Shown here: positions 18,972 to 27,949 of the stretch, piece by piece | How the letters are laid out: each line of letters begins with the position of its first letter | Position numbering within the stretch: the stretch's first letter is position 1 | From: Streptomyces endophytica | GTDB taxonomy: Bacteria; Actinomycetota; Actinomycetes; Streptomycetales; Streptomycetaceae | Length of the DNA: 64,000 nt | Direction: 5' to 3' | NCBI RefSeq assembly: GCF_026153355.1 | Contig: NZ_CP110636.1 | Coordinates: 1,612,001 to 1,676,000, forward strand | The notes under the pieces: model-generated | What the model was told of the DNA's origin: nothing | Seen by the model: the letters and a program-made list of their open reading frames with translations, nothing else | Database searches by the model: none | Translations under genes and position numbers: made by a program

Positions 18972-21377
18972 TTAGGACGCCACCGCCGTCTCGGCTGACT
19001 TGGCGACGCCGTCGGGCTCCTCGGAGTTGTCTTCGTCACCCACGGCGATCCCGCGCCGCTTGGACACGTACACGGCGCCGACGATGACGGCGAGCGCCAA
19101 TACGGCCGCCGCGATCCGGATGCCGATGTTCTTGTCCTCGCCGTATGAGAACTTCACCACAGCGGGCGCGATCAGCAGCGCCACCAGGTTCATCACCTTC
19201 AGCAGCGGGTTGATCGCCGGTCCGGCGGTGTCCTTGAACGGGTCGCCGACGGTGTCGCCGATGACGGTGGCGGCGTGTGCCTCGCTGCCCTTGCCGCCGT
19301 GGTGACCGTCCTCGACCAGCTTCTTGGCGTTGTCCCAGGCGCCACCGGAGTTGGCGAGGAAGACCGCCATCAGGGTGCCGGTGCCGATCGCCCCGGCCAG
19401 GAACGAGCCCAGCGCGCCGACGCCCAGCGCGAAGCCGACCGCGATCGGGGTGAGCACCGCCAGCAGGCCCGGGGTGGCCAGCTCGCGCAGCGCGTCCTTG
19501 GTGCAGATGTCGACCACCCGCCCGTACTCGGGCGTCTGGGTGTAGTCCATGATCCCAGGCTTCTCCCGGAACTGCCGGCGCACCTCGAAGACCACCGCTC
19601 CCGCCGACCGCGACACGGCGTTGATCGCCAGCCCGGAGAACAGGAACACGACCGAGGCGCCGAGGACCAGCCCGACCAGGTTGTTGGGCTGCGAGATGTC
19701 CAGGCTGAGCCCCATGCCGCCGGCCGCCCGGCCGACGTTGCGTACGGCGGTGGCGATCGCGTCCCGGTAGGAGCCGAAGAGCGCGGAGGCGGCCAGTACG
19801 GCGGTCGCGATGGCGATGCCCTTGGTGATGGCCTTGGTGGTGTTGCCGACCGCGTCCAGGTCGGTCAGCACCTGCGCGCCGTCCCCGGAGACGTCACCGG
19901 ACATCTCGGCGATGCCCTGGGCGTTGTCGGAGACCGGTCCGAAGGTGTCCATCGCCACGATCACGCCGACGGTGGTCAGCAGGCCGGTGCCGGCCAGCGC
20001 CACCGCGAACAGCGCCAGGGTGATGGACGCGCCGCCCAGCAGGAACGCCCCGTAGACGGCCAGCCCGATCAGCACCGCCGAGTAGACGGCCGACTCCAGG
20101 CCGACCGAGATGCCGGAGAGGACGACGGTGGCCGGGCCGGTCAGCGAGGTCTTGCCGATGTCCCGTACGGGCCGCCGGGTGGTCTCGGTGAAGTAGCCGG
20201 TCAGCTGCTGGATCAGCGCGGCGAGCACGATGCCGACGGCGACCGCGACCAGGGCCAGCATCCGCGGGTCACCGCTGTGGCCCAGGACCAGGGGGTCGCT
20301 GACGCCGGTCAGGTCGCGGTAGCTGGACGGCAGGTAGGTGAAGACCGCGGCGGCCACCAGGACCAGCGAGATGCCCGCGGAGACGAAGAAGCCGCGGTTG
20401 ATGGCGGTCATGCCGCTGCGGTCCCGGCGCCGCGGCGCGACGACGAAGATGCCGATCATCGCGGTGAGCACACCGATGGCCGGCACCAGCAGCGGGAAGG
20501 CGAGGCCGGCGTCCCCGAAGGCCGCGGTGCCCAGGATGAGGGCGGCGACCAGGGTGACCGCGTACGACTCGAAGAGGTCGGCGGCCATACCGGCGCAGTC
20601 ACCGACGTTGTCGCCGACGTTGTCCGCGATGGTCGCGGCGTTGCGCGGGTCGTCCTCGGGGATGCCCTGCTCGACCTTGCCGACGAGGTCGGCGCCGACG
20701 TCGGCGGCCTTGGTGAAGATGCCGCCGCCGACCCTCATGAACATCGCGATCAGCGCGGCACCGAGGCCGAAGCCCTCCAGCACCTTCGGCGCGTCGACCG
20801 CATAGACGAGGACCACACAGGACGCACCGAGCAGACCGAGTCCCACGGTGAACATGCCGACCACGCCGCCGGTACGGAAAGCGATCTTCATCGCCTTGTG
20901 GGATACCGCCGTAAGATCCTTTTCCCGGGATTCGCCCTCGGCCGGAGTGGCCTCCCGGGCGGCCGCCGCCACACGCACATTGCTGCGCACCGCGAGCCAC
21001 ATGCCGATATAGCCGGTGGCCGCCGAGAATGCCGCGCCGATCAAGAAGAAGGCGCTGCGTCCGGCACGCTGCGACCAGTTATCCGCGGGCAGCAGCATGA
21101 GCAGGAAGAACACCACGACCGCGAATACGCCGAGGGTCCGCAACTGCCGTGCCAGGTAGGCATTTGCGCCTTCCTGCACCGCCGCCGCGATCTTCTTCAT
21201 ACTGTCGGTTCCCTCGCCGGCCGCGAGCACTTGGCGGACCAGCACCGCCGCGACGGCCAGCGCCGCCAGCGCCACCACGGCGATCACCAGCACGATGCCG
21301 CGGTTGCCCGCGGTCAGTGACGGCCCGGCCAGAAAAGAGCGGGTGTCAAGCAACTGAGGGGTGTAAGGCCCCGCCAT
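18972..21377 (-). CDS. hppA: Membrane proton-pumping pyrophosphatase
   Basis: Couples hydrolysis of pyrophosphate to proton export. 801 residues with about 16 membrane helices and the family motifs: DVGADLVGKVEQGIPEDDPR (substrate loop), ADNVGDNVGDCAGMAADLFE, and the late GDTVGDPFKDTAGPAINPLL segment. These acidic residues bind Mg-PPi. ATG 21377 follows GGAGGACGA directly and gives the usual short N-terminal lead before the first helix. The gene is monocistronic in appearance, with a long upstream region holding 11-bp periodic repeats. The frame is intact. Confidence 0.97.
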   Translation of the reverse strand: MAGPYTPQLLDTRSFLAGPSLTAGNRGIVLVIAVVALAALAVAAVLVRQVLAAGEGTDSMKKIAAAVQEGANAYLARQLRTLGVFAVVVFFLLMLLPADNWSQRAGRSAFFLIGAAFSAATGYIGMWLAVRSNVRVAAAAREATPAEGESREKDLTAVSHKAMKIAFRTGGVVGMFTVGLGLLGASCVVLVYAVDAPKVLEGFGLGAALIAMFMRVGGGIFTKAADVGADLVGKVEQGIPEDDPRNAATIADNVGDNVGDCAGMAADLFESYAVTLVAALILGTAAFGDAGLAFPLLVPAIGVLTAMIGIFVVAPRRRDRSGMTAINRGFFVSAGISLVLVAAAVFTYLPSSYRDLTGVSDPLVLGHSGDPRMLALVAVAVGIVLAALIQQLTGYFTETTRRPVRDIGKTSLTGPATVVLSGISVGLESAVYSAVLIGLAVYGAFLLGGASITLALFAVALAGTGLLTTVGVIVAMDTFGPVSDNAQGIAEMSGDVSGDGAQVLTDLDAVGNTTKAITKGIAIATAVLAASALFGSYRDAIATAVRNVGRAAGGMGLSLDISQPNNLVGLVLGASVVFLFSGLAINAVSRSAGAVVFEVRRQFREKPGIMDYTQTPEYGRVVDICTKDALRELATPGLLAVLTPIAVGFALGVGALGSFLAGAIGTGTLMAVFLANSGGAWDNAKKLVEDGHHGGKGSEAHAATVIGDTVGDPFKDTAGPAINPLLKVMNLVALLIAPAVVKFSYGEDKNIGIRIAAAVLALAVIVGAVYVSKRRGIAVGDEDNSEEPDGVAKSAETAVAS

Positions 21378-21970
21378 TCGTCCTCCTTGACGTTTGGCAC
21401 ATGGGCGCGCGGAAGCACGCTCAGGCGTCCTGAGCAAGAGATGTGGACGGATTGTAGGGAGCCCCGGTTGATCAAAACAGGGCGCCTCAAAGGGAATTCG
21501 CCGGTAGTCGCGAAGATCAAAAGGTAGACGGCGCCCGGAATTCGCCCGGACGAAGGAATGCGCTGAATTCACTGACCGTCGGCAGATGATCTCTTCGTCG
21601 TACTGATCACTGCTTGATCACGCATTGATCTCCGCTGCTCAAGGACACCGCCCCGGCGGTTGCGCCGAATGAGGCACGGGTGACCCCGGAGAGAATTGAG
21701 CCGCCCGGCCGCGGCCGAACGGGTGACCCACCGCCCACAGAAGCCCCTCTGAGGGCCCGTGAGAACTCACGACGGCCCATGAGGGCCCGTCAGATCGAGT
21801 CCGGATCGCAACGCATGGGGAGCGGGTGGCGGAAGCCCGTGGTCACCGCGCAGAGCGGCGTGCAGGGGCACGCCAGGAACATTCAGGGGAACGGCAGGAA
21901 GACCTCAGACGCGCGGCACGAGCGCGGGTACCGGCGGGTACGGGCCGCGGCAGGGCAGCCCCGGTCGCGG
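21378..21970. promoter_or_regulatory. Long upstream region of hppA
   Basis: 593 bp without a convincing gene. It includes AT-richer sequence next to hppA, the TGATC repeats at 21604-21636, and a short GAGGGCCCGT duplication near 21750-21790. The right end is also downstream of the RsbW-like gene. Confidence 0.5.
21604..21636. promoter_or_regulatory. Three TGATC-type direct repeats at exact 11-bp spacing
   Basis: TGATCACTGCT, TGATCACGCAT and TGATCTCCGCT follow each other without a gap, so the common TGATC word recurs once per helical turn. It lies about 230 bp upstream of the hppA start. This geometry fits a dimeric or multimeric regulator binding one DNA face, but the protein is unknown. Confidence 0.45.
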
Positions 21971-22414
21971 CTACGGGATCGTTGCCGCCGTCGTCGTGGG
22001 CCAGCTCATGCGGATCATGCCGCCCTCTTCACCGGCGGTCACCTCGACGTCGTCGACCAGCCCGCTGATGACCGCGAGGCCCATCTCGTCCTCGCCCTCG
22101 GCGTCGCTCTCCGCGGCGCCCTCGGCCTCGCCGGCACCCCGGGCACCCGCCGCGGTGGTCCCGCCGGGCACGCCGTCGCCGACCTCGATCGAGAACTTCT
22201 TCTCGTCCTCGATCAGCAGCACCCGCACCGGCGACGCGATGTCATGGCTCTCGTGCAGCCCCACGGCCCGGCTGCAGGCCTCGCCGACCGCGAGCCGCAC
22301 CTCGTCGAGGACGGCCTCGTCCACCCCGGCCCGCCGTGCCACGGCAGCCGCGACCAGTCGCGCGGTGCGGACGTGCTCGGGAAGGGCGCTGAAACGGAGT
22401 TCGACGGTGGCCAT
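21971..22414 (-). CDS. RsbW-like anti-sigma/ATP-binding protein, BldG partner
   Basis: 147 residues of the GHKL-type anti-sigma fold: MATVELRFSALPEHVRTARL, helix DEAVLDEVRLAVGEACSRAV, and a late DEMGLAVISGLVDDVEV resembling the G-box region. An acidic Ala/Glu insertion lies at about 95-112. Where active kinases have the N-box ExxxN, this protein has E45-A-C-S-R49, so the Mg-binding asparagine is replaced. Start ATG 22414 has GAGGGGGA upstream. It lies directly behind bldG on the same strand, matching the bldG-orf3 pair in which the partner is inhibited by unphosphorylated BldG. Whether it binds ATP is doubtful from sequence alone. Confidence 0.88.
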   Translation of the reverse strand: MATVELRFSALPEHVRTARLVAAAVARRAGVDEAVLDEVRLAVGEACSRAVGLHESHDIASPVRVLLIEDEKKFSIEVGDGVPGGTTAAGARGAGEAEGAAESDAEGEDEMGLAVISGLVDDVEVTAGEEGGMIRMSWPTTTAATIP

Positions 22415-22523
22415 GCCATCCCCCTCGATATGCGGGCGTGCGACGCAGGGGGCCGGACAGCCGTCCGGTACCCCCCACTCCTTCCTTCCCCCGCGCCTGC
22501 CGGCGCGGGGGCCCGGCAAGCCG

Positions 22524-22865
22524 TCAGTCAGTGGCTGCGACGGCTTCGTCGACCGAGGTGTGAATCGGGAACACCTTGGTCAGACCGGTGATACGGAAGA
22601 TCTTGAGAATGCGCTCCTGGTTGCAGACCAGGCGCAGCGAGCCCTCATGGGCGCGCACCCGCTTGAGTCCGCCGACCAGGACGCCGAGCCCAGTGGAATC
22701 GAGGAAGTCGACACGTTCCATGTCCACCACGAGGTGGTAGCTTCCGTCGTTCACAAGCTCGACCAGCTGCTCCCGCAGCTTGGGCGCGGTGTATACATCA
22801 ATCTCGCCACCGACCTCGACGACCGTACGGTCGCCAACGGTCCGGGTCGACAGGGACAGGTCCAC
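22524..22865 (-). CDS. bldG: Anti-sigma factor antagonist BldG
   Basis: A 113-residue STAS-domain protein that controls aerial growth and antibiotic production in Streptomyces by binding anti-sigma factors in its unphosphorylated form. The phosphorylation site is in [11 protein letters not shown], with Ser57 in the conserved place. The sequence start [20 protein letters not shown] is that of BldG. GTG 22865 is preceded by GGAGGATCC. It is the first gene of a two-gene operon with the RsbW-like protein and divergent from the helicase gene. Confidence 0.95.
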   Translation of the reverse strand: MDLSLSTRTVGDRTVVEVGGEIDVYTAPKLREQLVELVNDGSYHLVVDMERVDFLDSTGLGVLVGGLKRVRAHEGSLRLVCNQERILKIFRITGLTKVFPIHTSVDEAVAATD

Positions 22866-23027
22866 GGATCCTCCAGCACCTTGCTATCGAGCGGTCGCCC
22901 CCCTGGGGCCTCCCCACCGAAGGTAGGGGCGGATCTGGCAGCCGCGATGGCATTCAATCACTTACCAGCAGGCGTGCACGACGCCCTTTGAGCATTGTCC
23001 GTCACTCCGGTGACACACTCGGTGCCG

Positions 23028-25393
23028 ATGGCCTCCAATCGAGTCCCGCCGGATGCGGGCGCGCGCCCTTCCCCAGGCATGATTCTCGAACGTCTCGCCC
23101 GGGGCGCGACCCGCGCTGCGCGCATCACTCATACGGAGCACTTGCCCCCGCGCATCGGCAGCCATGCCGACTGGCCCGATCGGATCCGGCCGGAAGTGAT
23201 CGACGCGATCCGTTCGTCCGGAATCGAGCGTCCCTGGGCCCACCAGGCACGGACGTCCGAACACGCGCTGCGCGGCGAGTCGGTCGTGGTGGCCACCGGC
23301 ACCGCCTCGGGCAAGTCCCTGGCCTATCTGGCGCCGGTCCTCTCCACGCTCCTGGACGGCTCACAGGCGCCCAACGGCAGGGGCGCCACGGCCCTGTATC
23401 TGGCCCCGACGAAGGCCCTGGCCGCCGATCAGCGGCGCGCCGTACGCGAGCTGGCCGCCCCGCTGGGCAACGCCGTGCGGCCCGCGGTCTACGACGGTGA
23501 CACCCCCGTCGAGGAGCGCGAGTGGGTCCGCCAGTACGCGAACTACGTGCTCACCAACCCCGACATGCTGCACCGCGGCATCCTGCCGGCCCACCCCCGG
23601 TGGTCCTCCTTCCTGCGCGCGCTGCGCTATGTCGTCATCGACGAGTGCCACACCTATCGCGGCGTGTTCGGCTCGCACGTCGCCCAGGTGATCCGCCGGC
23701 TGCGCCGGGTCTGCGCCCGCTACGGCGCCGAACCGGTCTTCCTGCTCGCCTCCGCCACGGCCGCCGAACCGTCCCGGGCGGCGACCCGGCTCACCGGTCT
23801 GCCCGTGGTGGAGATCACCGAGGACACCTCGCCGCGCGGCGAGTTGGTCTTCGCGCTCTGGGAGCCGCCGCTGACCGAGCTGCACGGTGAACAGGGCGCC
23901 CCGGTGCGCCGCACGGCCACCGCCGAGACCGCCGACCTGCTCACCGACCTCGCCGTCCAGGGCGTGCGCACGGTCGCCTTCGTACGCTCCCGGCGCGGCG
24001 CGGAACTGATCGCGCTGATCGCCCAGGAACGGCTCGCCGAGGTGGACCGCTCGCTGCCCGCACGGATCGCCGCCTATCGGGGCGGCTATCTGCCCGAGGA
24101 GCGCCGCGCCCTGGAACGCAGCCTGCACAGCGGCGCACTCCTCGGCCTGGCCGCCACCACGGCGCTGGAGCTGGGCGTGGACGTCTCCGGCCTGGACGCC
24201 GTGGTCATCGCCGGCTACCCGGGGACCCGCGCGTCCCTGTGGCAGCAGGCCGGCCGGGCCGGACGGGCCGGGCAGGCGCGCTGGCGGTGCTCGTGGCCCG
24301 CGACGACCCGCTGGACACCTATCTCGTCCACCACCCCGAGGCGCTCTTCGACCAGCCGGTCGAGTCGACCGTCCTCGACCCCGACAACCCCTACGTGCTC
24401 GCCCCGCACCTGTGCGCCGCCGCCGCCGAACTCCCGCTCACCGAGGCCGACTTCCCGCTCTTCGGGCCCGCGGCCGAAGGGCTGATGCCACAGCTGGAGG
24501 CCGCGGCCCTGCTGCGGCGGCGCGCCACCGCCTGGCACTGGACGCGCCGCGAACGGGCCGCCGACCTCACCGACATCCGCGGCCAGGGCGGTGCGCCGGT
24601 GCAGGTCGTGGAGGCCGGCACCGGGCGGCTGCTGGGGACCGTGGACGCCGCCGCCGCGCACACCACCGTGCACGACGGCGCGGTCCACCTCCATCAGGGC
24701 CGTACCTACGTCGTGCGCCAGCTCGACCTGCACGACGACGTCGCGCTCGTCGACGAGGCCAGCCCGCCGTACTCCACGACGGCCCGCGACACCACGGCCA
24801 TCTCCATCCTGGAGACCGACACCGAGGTCCCCTGGGGGGACGCCCGGCTGTGCTTCGGCTCCGTGGAGGTCACCAACCAGGTCGTGTCCTACCTGCGCCG
24901 CAAGCTCATCACCGGCGAGGTCCTGGGCGAGACCAAGCTCGATCTGCCGCCGCGTACGCTGCGCACCCGCGCGGTGTGGTGGACGGTCACCGAGGACCAG
25001 CTCGACGCCGCCCGCGTCGGCCCCCAGCAGCTCGGCGGCGCGCTGCACGCCGCCGAGCACGCCTCCATCGGCATGCTGCCGCTCTTCGCCACCTGCGACC
25101 GCTGGGACATCGGCGGGGTCTCCGTCCCGCTGCACCCGGACACCCTGCTGCCGACCGTGTTCGTCTACGACGGCCACCCGGGCGGCGCGGGCTTCGCCGA
25201 ACGCGCCTTCCACACGGCCGCCGACTGGCTCACCGCCACCCGCAGCGCCATCGCCTCCTGCGAGTGCGAGGCCGGCTGCCCGTCCTGCATCCAGTCCCCC
25301 AAATGCGGCAACGGCAACGACCCCCTCCACAAACGCGGCGCCATCCGCCTCCTGGGCGAACTCCTCCGCGGGGCCCCGAAGACCGCGGTCTGA
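23028..25393 (+). CDS. DECH-box helicase of the helicase/secretion neighbourhood, one frameshift
   Basis: A superfamily 2 ATPase of the TIGR03817 type (YprA/MrfA-like). N-terminal domain: HQARTSEHALRG, Walker A ATGTASGKSLAYL, Walker B DECHTY, SATAAEP. C-terminal domain: RSRRGAELIALIA and WQQAGRAGRAGQ. A DUF1998-like end has a four-cysteine cluster CECEAGCPSC...C, probably binding zinc or Fe-S. MrfA relatives act in DNA repair. One base is lost near 24279 (CAGGCGCG for CAGGGCGCG), shifting everything after the GRAGR motif. ATG 23028 is chosen; a TTG at 22995 is in frame. It converges on the Tad-like operon, the conserved arrangement. Confidence 0.92.
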
Positions 25394-26226
25394 CGTACGC
25401 GCCGGGGGCGATGGGCGGGCAGGGGCCGTCCCTCGTACTCCGCGGTGACCGGTGGGCCTCCCCTGCGCCGCCGCACGAACGGCGGCTGCCCCACGCGCAC
25501 CCTGGCAAGCAGGGGGTCTCCCTTCCACTGCCGTACGAGCGGCGGCGGGTGCGCCGTGTGCCACCTGGCGGGCAAGGGACAGCCCTTGCGCCTCCGTACG
25601 GGCTGGGGAGCGCTCCTGCGCCGCTGTACGGGCCAAGAGACGCCTCTGCGCCTCCGTACGGCAACGGAACGCTCCTGCGCCGCTGTACGGGCCACGAAAC
25701 GCCCCTGCGCCTCCGTACGGGCAACGAAACGCCCCTGCGCCTCCGTACGGGCCACGAAACGCCCCTGCGCCTCCGTACGGGCGACGGAACTCGTCTGCGC
25801 CTCCGTACGGACAGCGGACGTCCGCTGCGCAGCTGTGCTGGCAGTGGGCGTCCCTTGGGCCGCTGTACGGGCAGCGGGTGTCCCTTGGGTCGTCGGGCCG
25901 GCGCGGGCGCGTGACTGGGCGGTGAAGGGACCGCTGCCTGCTTCCACCGAGACGTCCGCGATCGGGCCGGAGACCGCGCAGCGCACCAGTCGTGTGTGCT
26001 GCGCAGCCGCCACCCGGCCCGCGGCCGCGCAGGCAGCGCCCGGGCCCCGTACGGCGCGGTCCGCGGCGGCCAGAGCGGCCAGGTCGGCGGCGCCACCCGC
26101 CCGGTGGCGTGCCGTGACGGCCTGGCCCAGGCCCATCAGGGCCAGGAAGACCGCGCACAGTGCCGCGGCGGCGAAGACCGTGCAGACCGTCGCCGAGCCC
26201 TCATCGCCCCACCGTTTCCTCCGCAA
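25165..26226 (-). CDS. TadE-like protein of the helicase neighbourhood with decapeptide-repeat extension
   Basis: Residues 1-110 match the short Tad-type secreted proteins seen beside DECH helicases (TIGR03816): DEGSATVCTVFAAAALCAVF, a membrane helix, then TARHRAGGAADLAALAAADR and an ending SRARAGP. Relatives I know stop about there. Here the frame continues without a stop into a 30-bp array, giving about ten copies of RTEAQGRFVA-like units, then Arg-rich low-complexity sequence after a 29-bp unit shifts the frame. It runs 229 bp into the 3' end of the opposing helicase gene. TTG 26226 is used, overlapping the previous gene by 26 bp. The extension may be real, or a stop codon may have been lost. 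Confidence 0.65.
   Translation of the reverse strand: MRRKRWGDEGSATVCTVFAAAALCAVFLALMGLGQAVTARHRAGGAADLAALAAADRAVRGPGAACAAAGRVAAAQHTRLVRCAVSGPIADVSVEAGSGPFTAQSRARAGPTTQGTPAARTAAQGTPTASTAAQRTSAVRTEAQTSSVARTEAQGRFVARTEAQGRFVARTEAQGRFVARTAAQERSVAVRRRRGVSWPVQRRRSAPQPVRRRKGCPLPARWHTAHPPPLVRQWKGDPLLARVRVGQPPFVRRRRGGPPVTAEYEGRPLPAHRPRRVRQTAVFGAPRRSSPRRRMAPRLWRGSLPLPHLGDWMQDGQPASHSQEAMALRVAVSQSAAVWKARSAKPAPPGWPS
25582..25910. repeat. 30-bp tandem repeat array, 11 units
   Basis: Units begin at 25582 and recur every 30 bp, except the third, which is 29 bp (25642-25670, one G short). The common core is CTGCGCCTCCGTACGGGC. Units 4-7 are nearly identical and the outer units diverge; weaker copies extend left to about 25441. 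With a 30-bp period the array can encode a ten-residue repeat on either strand. Confidence 0.9.
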
Positions 26227-26599
26227 GAGCCACCGCCTCCCCTCCGACGCGTACCGTCAGCTCCCCGACACCGGGCAGTGCGGCCTCGACCCGCACCCGC
26301 ACCAGATCGCCCTCCCGGGCCAGCGCCACCCGCGCGCCCCGGGGCGCCACGCGCCGCGCGGCCGAGAGCACCGCCGCCCGCGGTTCCGACCGCGCCGCCG
26401 CCCGGGCCCCGGCCCGCGCCGCGTCCACGCACTCGATGCGGGCACAGGCCGCCATCAATCCCCAGATGAGGGCCGCCACGACCATCACCAGCACCGGCAG
26501 GACCAGAGCCGTCTCCGCGGTCACAGAGCCGGCGTCGCGCGCCCTCCGCGGGGCCGCGCGGGCCCCGCGGAGCGGCCATCCGCCGTTACGACGGCGCAT
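26201..26599 (-). CDS. TadE-like pilus assembly protein
   Basis: 132 residues. After a basic N-terminus comes the TadE signature DAGSVTAETALVLPVLVMVV, a single membrane helix with the conserved Glu, then a beta-rich extracytoplasmic part (RVALAREGDLVRVRVEAALP). TadE-type pseudopilins are minor components of Flp/Tad pili, processed after the Gly before the helix. It overlaps the upstream pilin-like gene by 14 bp and the downstream TadE-like gene by 26 bp, so the three are co-translated. Confidence 0.85.
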   Translation of the reverse strand: MRRRNGGWPLRGARAAPRRARDAGSVTAETALVLPVLVMVVAALIWGLMAACARIECVDAARAGARAAARSEPRAAVLSAARRVAPRGARVALAREGDLVRVRVEAALPGVGELTVRVGGEAVALAEETVGR

Positions 26600-26777
26600 G
26601 GAGCGCCTGCTCGATCAATGACCGCAGCGCCGCACGCACGGTGCCGCTCGTGATGAGCCGGTAGAACACCACGGCCAGCGCACAGGCCGCGAGCGTGACG
26701 ATCGCGTACTCGGCCGTCGCCATCCCGCGGTCGTCGGCCGCCCTCCCGCACAGCCGCTTCCTCCATCGCCGGAACAT
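26586..26777 (-). CDS. DUF4244 Flp pilin-like peptide
   Basis: 63 residues: basic head MFRRWRKRLCGR, then DDRGMATAEYAIVTLAACAL, which is the Flp-type prepilin pattern (Gly, then hydrophobic helix with Glu five residues in), then an amphipathic C-terminal helix. It is probably the main structural subunit of the Tad apparatus. The prepilin peptidase is not in this window. ATG 26777 is the only start giving the basic head. Confidence 0.88.
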   Translation of the reverse strand: MFRRWRKRLCGRAADDRGMATAEYAIVTLAACALAVVFYRLITSGTVRAALRSLIEQALHAPS

Positions 26778-26814
26778 TCCAACCCCCGTTCCCCGGCCGC
26801 CTCCCGACCGGTTC

Positions 26815-26965
26815 GTCGTCGTTGTCTGGTCGTTTGTCTGGTCGTCTGTCTGGGTCGTTTGTCTGGGTCGCGGTCGTTGTCGTTGTTGTTGTTCGGTTGT
26901 GGTCGTTGTTTGAGTCGTTGTTGTTGTCGTCGTTGTTGGGTCGTTGGCGTTGGCGTTGGCTGGCG
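26815..26965. repeat. GTC/GTT-rich microsatellite-like tract
   Basis: About 150 bp in which the plus strand is nearly free of A and made of GTCGTT, GTTGTT and GTCTGG words, including repeated GTCGTTTGTCTGG. It fills the 253-bp gap between tadC and the pilin-like gene. On the minus strand it is an (ACA)-rich leader that would be transcribed ahead of the pilin gene. GC content falls sharply here. Confidence 0.75.
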
Positions 26966-27030
26966 GCGCCGTCTCGCGTCGCCATTTCGGCTCAGGCCTC
27001 GCCGTCCGCCCTCGCGGTCAGCCCTCGCTG

Positions 27031-27949
27031 TCAGTTGCGCCCCAGCAGGCCGTCCGCGAGCCCGATGAGCACCGGTGCCACCCCGAGCAGGACGAACGCC
27101 GGGAGGAAGCACCCGGCCAGCGGGAGAGTGACCAGCACGCCGGCCCGTCGGGCCCGCGCGGCCGCGGCTCTGTCCCGTTCGGCGCGCAGAGCGGCGGCGA
27201 TCCGGGACGCGGATTCCACCGCCGGCACACCGGATATTCCGGCGCGCTCCATACAGCGGGCGAGCTCCCCGGCACCCGGCAGTGCGGACAACCTCCCCCA
27301 TACGACGGCGGGTTCGCCTCCCAGTCGCAGCTCCGCCGCGACTTGCCGCAGCCGTTCGGCCACCGGTCCGTCGAGGGACCGGCCGACCGCTTCGGCGGCT
27401 TCCCGTGGGCCGGCTCCCGCCGCCAGGCAGGCGGCCAACAGATCGCCGGCCGGCGCCAGTTGCCGGTGCACCTCCTCGGCCGCCGACCGTGCGGCTTGCG
27501 CCTCCTGGTGGCGCGCCAGCCTGCGGTGCGCCACGAAACCCGCGACGAGTCCCGCCAGAACGCCGATCGCCCCGCCGATGAGGAGGGTCACGAAGACCGC
27601 CGCGCCCAGGGGCCCGGCCCATCTCGCCGGCCCACCGGCTCCCGCTGGGCCGTCCCGGGCCTTCCCCGCGGACGCCCCGCGCGCCGTCCGGGCACCAGGA
27701 GCCGGCTCGACCCGACGGCCCGTCACCGCTCCCCCGACGACCGTCCCCGTCCGGCCCGTGGCCCAGGACTGCCACCACCCGTCTCCGTACGACCCGGCGC
27801 CGGCGCACCTCGTCCAGCACCGCCATGCCGCACCCCGTCGCCATCGCGCACAGCACCACCGCCGCGACAGCCACCGCGACGCCCACCGTCATCCCCACCC
27901 TGTGGACAACGTCCGCGGCGCCGATCCCCGCCCCCGCCATTGCGCTCAC
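27031..27949 (-). CDS. TadC-like type II secretion system F protein, frame-disrupted
   Basis: An inner-membrane platform protein for the pilus machine. The N-terminal part reads [20 protein letters not shown], then a hydrophobic helix (VGVAVAVAAVVLCAMATGCG) and a basic stretch. The C-terminal part, in another frame, has helices GAAVFVTLLIGGAIGVLAGL and LVTLPLAGCFLPAFVLLGVA around the T2SSF cytoplasmic domain (GDLLAACLAAGAGPREAAEA). The join lies between about 27800 and 27700. GTG 27949 follows GAAGGGA and overlaps the probable tadB stop. Confidence 0.78.

Noticed and set aside
25582..25910. CRISPR array
   Set aside because: The 30-bp units are contiguous, without spacers, and no cas gene is present.
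24215..26158. A long minus-strand frame linking the repeat array with the helicase antisense strand
   Set aside because: The part beyond the array is antisense helicase sequence. Only the TadE-like start and the repeats are plausible coding.
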